Positions 25,662-28,496 of a stretch of DNA of 28,496 bases are shown one piece after another. The notes beneath the pieces were generated by a model, which was not told where the DNA came from, did no database searches, and saw only the letters and a program-made list of their open reading frames with translations. Each line of letters starts with the position of its first letter. Position 1 is the first letter of the stretch. This DNA is from a virus, in the IMG/VR virus record IMGVR_UViG_3300032214_000799, positions 1-28,496 of that record; one strand, written 5' to 3'. The position numbers and the translations under genes were made by a program.

Positions 25662-27572
25662 TTATTCTCTTATAATAGAACCATTGCTGTAACTTGTGGT
25701 TTTTGTGTATGTTGACCCGGAAGGGTCATCTCCAGATGAAATTTTGTCTGATAATACTTCAATATTTACATCATTAATGTTTAAATTCAAATAAAGATCC
25801 TGTAATCCAATTATATCATTTGATTCAGGTATTGCAGAAACTTCTATGATCGGTTCACCATCATTTTGCGCAGTAGATAAAATATTAATAGCATTTAAAT
25901 TAATCTCACCTTTAACATAATCAATAGTCCCTGCATCTGCAATAACAACTTTATATTCACTAACCGGGTCAAGTCTAAAAATATTAATAGTTCCCGTTAA
26001 TCCATTTAAATCTGGAATATCAGTTAAATAAACTGGATCATTAATTCCATTAATAAAGAAACCAGATGATTTTATATTAAATCCTGATTGATTTTTTATG
26101 TGGAACTGATTTCCAAAACAAATTTCATATGTTGCTAAACTATTTAACACTGGTTTCAAATCGCGTCTCATTTGAACAGTGGTAATGTTTGAAGTAATTG
26201 ATTCATTACTATCATCAATTATTTTCAAGAATTTACTATACTTAAATCTTGCACCATAACCATTTAATTCAGTTGAGTTTGCATATTTCTGTATATTGTT
26301 ATATACCAAATTTGAAACAAAGTCTGCAGATGGTGCATTATTGTTATTATAGTAAACAGTAGTGTCAATTTCTATGGACAAATATTTTAGGTCTAGTATT
26401 TCTGGTACAATACCCGCCACAGAGTACTTCTTAAGTATACTCTTTATATTATCCTTCACTCCATTAGAAACAAAGAATCCACCTTTTGGTTTTATTGTAA
26501 TAAAAACTTTACCATATTGAGGTGGATCTAAATCTTCACCACCAAATGAAGAAACAGATTCTGCTTCTGGGTAAATTTGGGGGATAATTGCTTCATAGTC
26601 ACTTGATGTAACAGCTCTATTTTGTGCTGCATATATTCTTGTTGAATATTTTTTAATAGAATCGACTGATTCTATTTCTTTACCACCACTCGCTGATGTA
26701 TTTGTAGTTAGTAATGAAATGCCATTTGTAACATCAAATCCATAGTTATCAAGTATAGTTCCATTGAAAAGGAAAGCGGATACTCCATTAGCAGCTTCAC
26801 CACTTGTAATAATATAAGAAGCATCTACGATATTTTGATTTGTTAGTTTTTTACCAAAAATACCATCACCAAATATAAGTTCATATCTTTGGTCTTCTAT
26901 TTCTTGAATGAAGAAAGTTCTTGATTCTGAGTTAATATCTAAAATATTACTTGCTTGAATGTATTTTTTCCTTGGACCAAGTGAACCATCCCTAACATCA
27001 ACTCTAATTAATGATGAATCTATGTTAGCATTGTTTAAAATATACTTTTGATTAGGATTTAAACTATCAACAGTAAAAGATTGTGTGATATAAGTCCCTT
27101 CATATATTGATATGTCAGTAAATTCTGCAATTCCATTTACAACAGGAACTGTAATATCGTCTGGAATCGAATAAACATAGTTTTCGACTCCAAAAGAACC
27201 AGCAGAAGTTGCAACGATACCTTTTTTAAGAGTAAGTGTAAGAGATTTTTGTGGAGCCAACGACGTGGAGGTATCTACAAAGAAAGAAATGCTTGCTTTT
27301 GATGCAGTTCTTGATCTTGGAGTGTATCCAATGCTTCTTGCAAGAGAAACAACATTTTCTCTAAGTGTGGCACTATCAATAAAAACCTCATTGCTAACCA
27401 TATTAGCGTTATATGAGGAAATATATGTATTATATGCAAGAACGTCAATAATTACTGAAAGATTCGAACCTTCAAAATCATAGTCAGTAAAATTTGAGTT
27501 CGATCTGAGATAATCTCTAATCGAAGTCTTTATTTGGTCGAAATCTAGGTTTGTGAAGTTTACTAGTGCCAT
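25662..27572 (-). CDS. gp6: Baseplate wedge protein gp6
   Basis: A 636-residue protein (T4 gp6 is 660). The N-terminus ALVNFTNLDFDQIKTSIRDY, FTDYDFEGSNLSVIIDVLAY, then NTYISSYNANMVSNEVFIDS and RENVVSLARSIGYTPRS, is the strongly conserved opening of gp6 in T4-like phages and their gpJ-like relatives. The middle (YELIFGDGIFGKKLTNQNIV, ITSGEAANG) and the SSDYEAIIPQIYPEAESV and EDLDPPQYGKVFITIKPKGG blocks are further family landmarks. gp6 forms the ring-like scaffold joining the wedges of the contractile baseplate. The ATG begins on the base after the gp25 stop (TAAATG), so the two are translationally coupled. One base then separates its stop from the giant gene. There is no insertion of the glycine-rich repeats here, unlike its neighbours. 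Confidence 0.92.
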   Translation of the reverse strand: MALVNFTNLDFDQIKTSIRDYLRSNSNFTDYDFEGSNLSVIIDVLAYNTYISSYNANMVSNEVFIDSATLRENVVSLARSIGYTPRSRTASKASISFFVDTSTSLAPQKSLTLTLKKGIVATSAGSFGVENYVYSIPDDITVPVVNGIAEFTDISIYEGTYITQSFTVDSLNPNQKYILNNANIDSSLIRVDVRDGSLGPRKKYIQASNILDINSESRTFFIQEIEDQRYELIFGDGIFGKKLTNQNIVDASYIITSGEAANGVSAFLFNGTILDNYGFDVTNGISLLTTNTSASGGKEIESVDSIKKYSTRIYAAQNRAVTSSDYEAIIPQIYPEAESVSSFGGEDLDPPQYGKVFITIKPKGGFFVSNGVKDNIKSILKKYSVAGIVPEILDLKYLSIEIDTTVYYNNNNAPSADFVSNLVYNNIQKYANSTELNGYGARFKYSKFLKIIDDSNESITSNITTVQMRRDLKPVLNSLATYEICFGNQFHIKNQSGFNIKSSGFFINGINDPVYLTDIPDLNGLTGTINIFRLDPVSEYKVVIADAGTIDYVKGEINLNAINILSTAQNDGEPIIEVSAIPESNDIIGLQDLYLNLNINDVNIEVLSDKISSGDDPSGSTYTKTTSYSNGSIIRE

Positions 27573-27974
27573 TTATCGTGTTGGTTGTAATGCAAATGAT
27601 AATTGTTGAGGTAATACATCAACACCAACTATGTAATAACTTACAGTTACAGTAAATTCATAATCATCAAAATTTGGTGTAACTACTACATCAATTAAAC
27701 TCACCCTTGGTTCATAATTTTTGATAGTATTCTCGATTTCATCCTTTATAATAGAAGCACTTATATCATCAATGTTTTCAAAAAGTGATCTATTGACCTT
27801 TGAACCCAGATTTTGATTAAAAAATCTTTCTCCGGGTTGTGTTAGTACAAGATTTCTGACTGAGCGGGCAATCGCGGTCTCATTTTTAATGCCAATCAGG
27901 TCATAATTCAGGGGATTGACCTGAAAGGACAAACTAATGTCTTTAAATTCTTTGCTTATCCTTTCAGAAGGCAT
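27573..27974 (-). CDS. gp25: Baseplate wedge protein gp25 (lysozyme-like fold family)
   Basis: A 133-residue protein, the usual length of the gp25 family (T4 gp25 is 132). Landmarks are the RISKEFKDISLSFQVNPLNY start; NETAIARSVRNLVLTQPGER followed by FFNQNLGSKVNRSLFENIDD; EIENTIKNYEPRVSLIDVVV; and the closing FTVTVSYYIVGVDVLPQQLS. The QPGERFFNQNLGSKV block is the core motif shared with type VI secretion TssE and P2 gpW. gp25 sits at the inner wedge and joins gp6 and gp53 near the sheath. In T4, gene 25 lies in a separate cluster; here it abuts gp6. A late-promoter-like AATAAATA lies 30 bases upstream. The AGGA nearest the start is about 14 bases away, longer than ideal. Confidence 0.93.
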   Translation of the reverse strand: MPSERISKEFKDISLSFQVNPLNYDLIGIKNETAIARSVRNLVLTQPGERFFNQNLGSKVNRSLFENIDDISASIIKDEIENTIKNYEPRVSLIDVVVTPNFDDYEFTVTVSYYIVGVDVLPQQLSFALQPTR

Positions 27975-28003
27975 GAGAAGATTATTAATCCTATAATATA
28001 TCT

Positions 28004-28011
28004 TATTTATT
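28004..28011 (-). promoter_or_regulatory. Late-promoter-like AATAAATA upstream of gp25
   Basis: AATAAATA has one mismatch to TATAAATA and lies in the 38-base gap before gp25, 30 bases from the ATG. The gap also has AGGATTAATAATC, which gives a distant AGGA. The same octamer occurs inside genes (for example 13312-13319 and 11749-11756), so the motif alone is weak; the intergenic position is the support. Confidence 0.45.
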
Positions 28012-28012
28012 A

Positions 28013-28192
28013 CTATTTTTTGGATTCATAAAGTGGTTCAGTACCATATTCCCAGTCATCATAATCGTCCTCATTGCGAATTTTTTCATGAATTTCATTT
28101 TGATGGTAAAAATCATGTTTTTTGGGAGTCAAATCGTCATTTGCGATTTCTCTAAGCATCTTTTGCCCATCAATTGTCTCTTTGTTGTCCAT
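28013..28192 (-). CDS. Small acidic hypothetical protein, 59 residues
   Basis: The protein reads MDNKETIDGQKMLREIANDD at the start and EKIRNEDDYDDWEYGTEPLY near the end, finishing ESKK. It is highly charged with an acidic C-terminal half (NEDDYDDWEYG), no cysteine and no hydrophobic segment, so it should be soluble. The ATG has the best ribosome site in this part of the window, AGGAG seven bases upstream at 28200-28204, and the frame overlaps the end of the upstream gene by 23 bases. Both points support a real gene despite its size. It ends in the gap before gp25. I do not recognise the family. Its place suggests a small factor made with the baseplate genes, but nothing shows a structural role. 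Confidence 0.75.
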   Translation of the reverse strand: MDNKETIDGQKMLREIANDDLTPKKHDFYHQNEIHEKIRNEDDYDDWEYGTEPLYESKK

Positions 28193-28496
28193 TTTTTTGC
28201 TCCTGATTTATTAAATCAGAACTTTTTACGGGGTTGCTATCCCGAATTTTTGTTATTTCGTACATAAAATCATCTGAAGTCTCAATTTTACGACGATTTT
28301 CGACAGAATACTCAGTTAAATCTATCTCATAACCTGGATTTTTAGTAATTCTGTTCTTTGTCCATGCATCATCATACCATAGTATCTTATTATTTGGGTA
28401 TGCATAGAAATTTCCATTGTCCATCTTGAAAAAATGAGCACATTTATGCTCTGGAGTCTCACTAAAGTTAGTATTCAGAGTAGATTTTGACTCCCA
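28170..28496 (-). CDS. Hypothetical protein, 5' end beyond the window
   Basis: An open frame of at least 108 codons that stays open to the window edge. An internal ATG at 28424 would give 84 residues, but it has no ribosome site, and the 24 codons before it (WESKSTLNTNFSETPEHKCA, then HFF) read as normal protein, so the true start is probably outside the window. The visible part contains KMDNGNFYAYPNNKILWYDD, DLTEYSVENRRKIETSDDFM and a hydrophilic C-terminus with KSSDLINQEQKNG. It is rich in aromatic and charged residues, has no membrane segment and looks like a small soluble globular protein. It overlaps the 59-residue gene. I do not recognise the family. Confidence 0.7.
   Translation of the reverse strand, partial: WESKSTLNTNFSETPEHKCAHFFKMDNGNFYAYPNNKILWYDDAWTKNRITKNPGYEIDLTEYSVENRRKIETSDDFMYEITKIRDSNPVKSSDLINQEQKNGQQRDN
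28200..28204 (-). promoter_or_regulatory. Strong Shine-Dalgarno (AGGAG) for the 59-residue gene
   Basis: AGGAG on the minus strand with a seven-base spacer to the ATG at 28192. It lies inside the end of the upstream coding frame and partly overlaps a 17-base palindrome. It decides the start of the 59-residue gene. Confidence 0.7.
28203..28219. repeat. Perfect 17-base palindrome beside a ribosome site
   Basis: The plus strand reads ctgattta-t-taaatcag, two 8-base arms around one base. It lies within the 3' end of the upstream gene and its edge overlaps the AGGAG of the next gene. As RNA, a one-base loop cannot close fully, so any hairpin would have a shorter stem. As DNA it could be a protein site or chance in AT-rich sequence. 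Confidence 0.5.

Noticed and set aside
27975-28012. Inverted repeat GATTA-A-TAATC before gp25 as a terminator
   Set aside because: The arms are only five A/T-rich bases with a one-base loop and no following U-run, so it cannot form a stable hairpin.
28170-28424. ATG at 28424 as the true start of the last gene
   Set aside because: The frame stays open to the window edge with protein-like sequence upstream and no ribosome site before this ATG. I treat the gene as truncated.

Overview
The window is a run of virion structural genes from a T4-like contractile-tailed phage of the marine type (cyanophage/pelagiphage group of myoviruses). Every gene I can support is on the minus strand, so transcription runs from high to low coordinates. 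The evidence is: recognisable T4-family proteins in T4 order (gp6, a gp7-like protein, gp8, ... gp13, gp14, gp15); a gp25 gene next to gp6; large DUF4815-type structural proteins, which I know from marine T4-like phages; T4-style late promoters (NATAAATA) in gene junctions; and strongly AT-rich DNA. The host cannot be read from this window. The AT-richness fits Prochlorococcus or SAR11 phages, but no host-derived metabolic gene is present to decide.

Layout in the direction of transcription. 28496-28013: two small uncharacterised genes, the first cut by the window edge. 27974-25662: gp25 and gp6, baseplate wedge proteins, with abutting stop and start. 25660-13184: one uninterrupted 4158-residue gene filling about 44% of the window. 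It sits in the gene 7 position and has a gp7-like N-terminal segment, followed by a long mosaic of repeated fibre-type modules and a YHYH domain. 13150-11594: gp8, preceded by a perfect TATAAATA late promoter. 11587-5897: a 1896-residue DUF4815 protein with a Pro/Gly-rich linker and a basic tail. 5839-3338: an 833-residue structural protein that begins with the DPLAQSF motif. 3332-2568: a compact cassette of three small overlapping genes (coiled coil, 54-residue helical protein, beta-rich 128-residue protein). 2545-1: gp13, gp14 (enlarged by glycine-rich repeats) and the first 89 codons of gp15.

Together these genes build the baseplate wedge (25, 6, 7-like, 8), the baseplate or fibre periphery (DUF4815, 833-residue and small proteins replacing T4 genes 9-12 and wac), and the neck and tail terminus (13, 14, 15). 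The gene set is largely the expected marine T4-like structural block. What stands out is the size and mosaic build of the gp7-position protein, and one glycine-rich repeat family (GSGYTTxP) found in baseplate, peripheral and neck proteins alike.

No stretch over about 60 bases lacks a gene. I found no RNA genes, insertion sequences, CRISPR arrays, integrase, reverse transcriptase or convincing intrinsic terminators.
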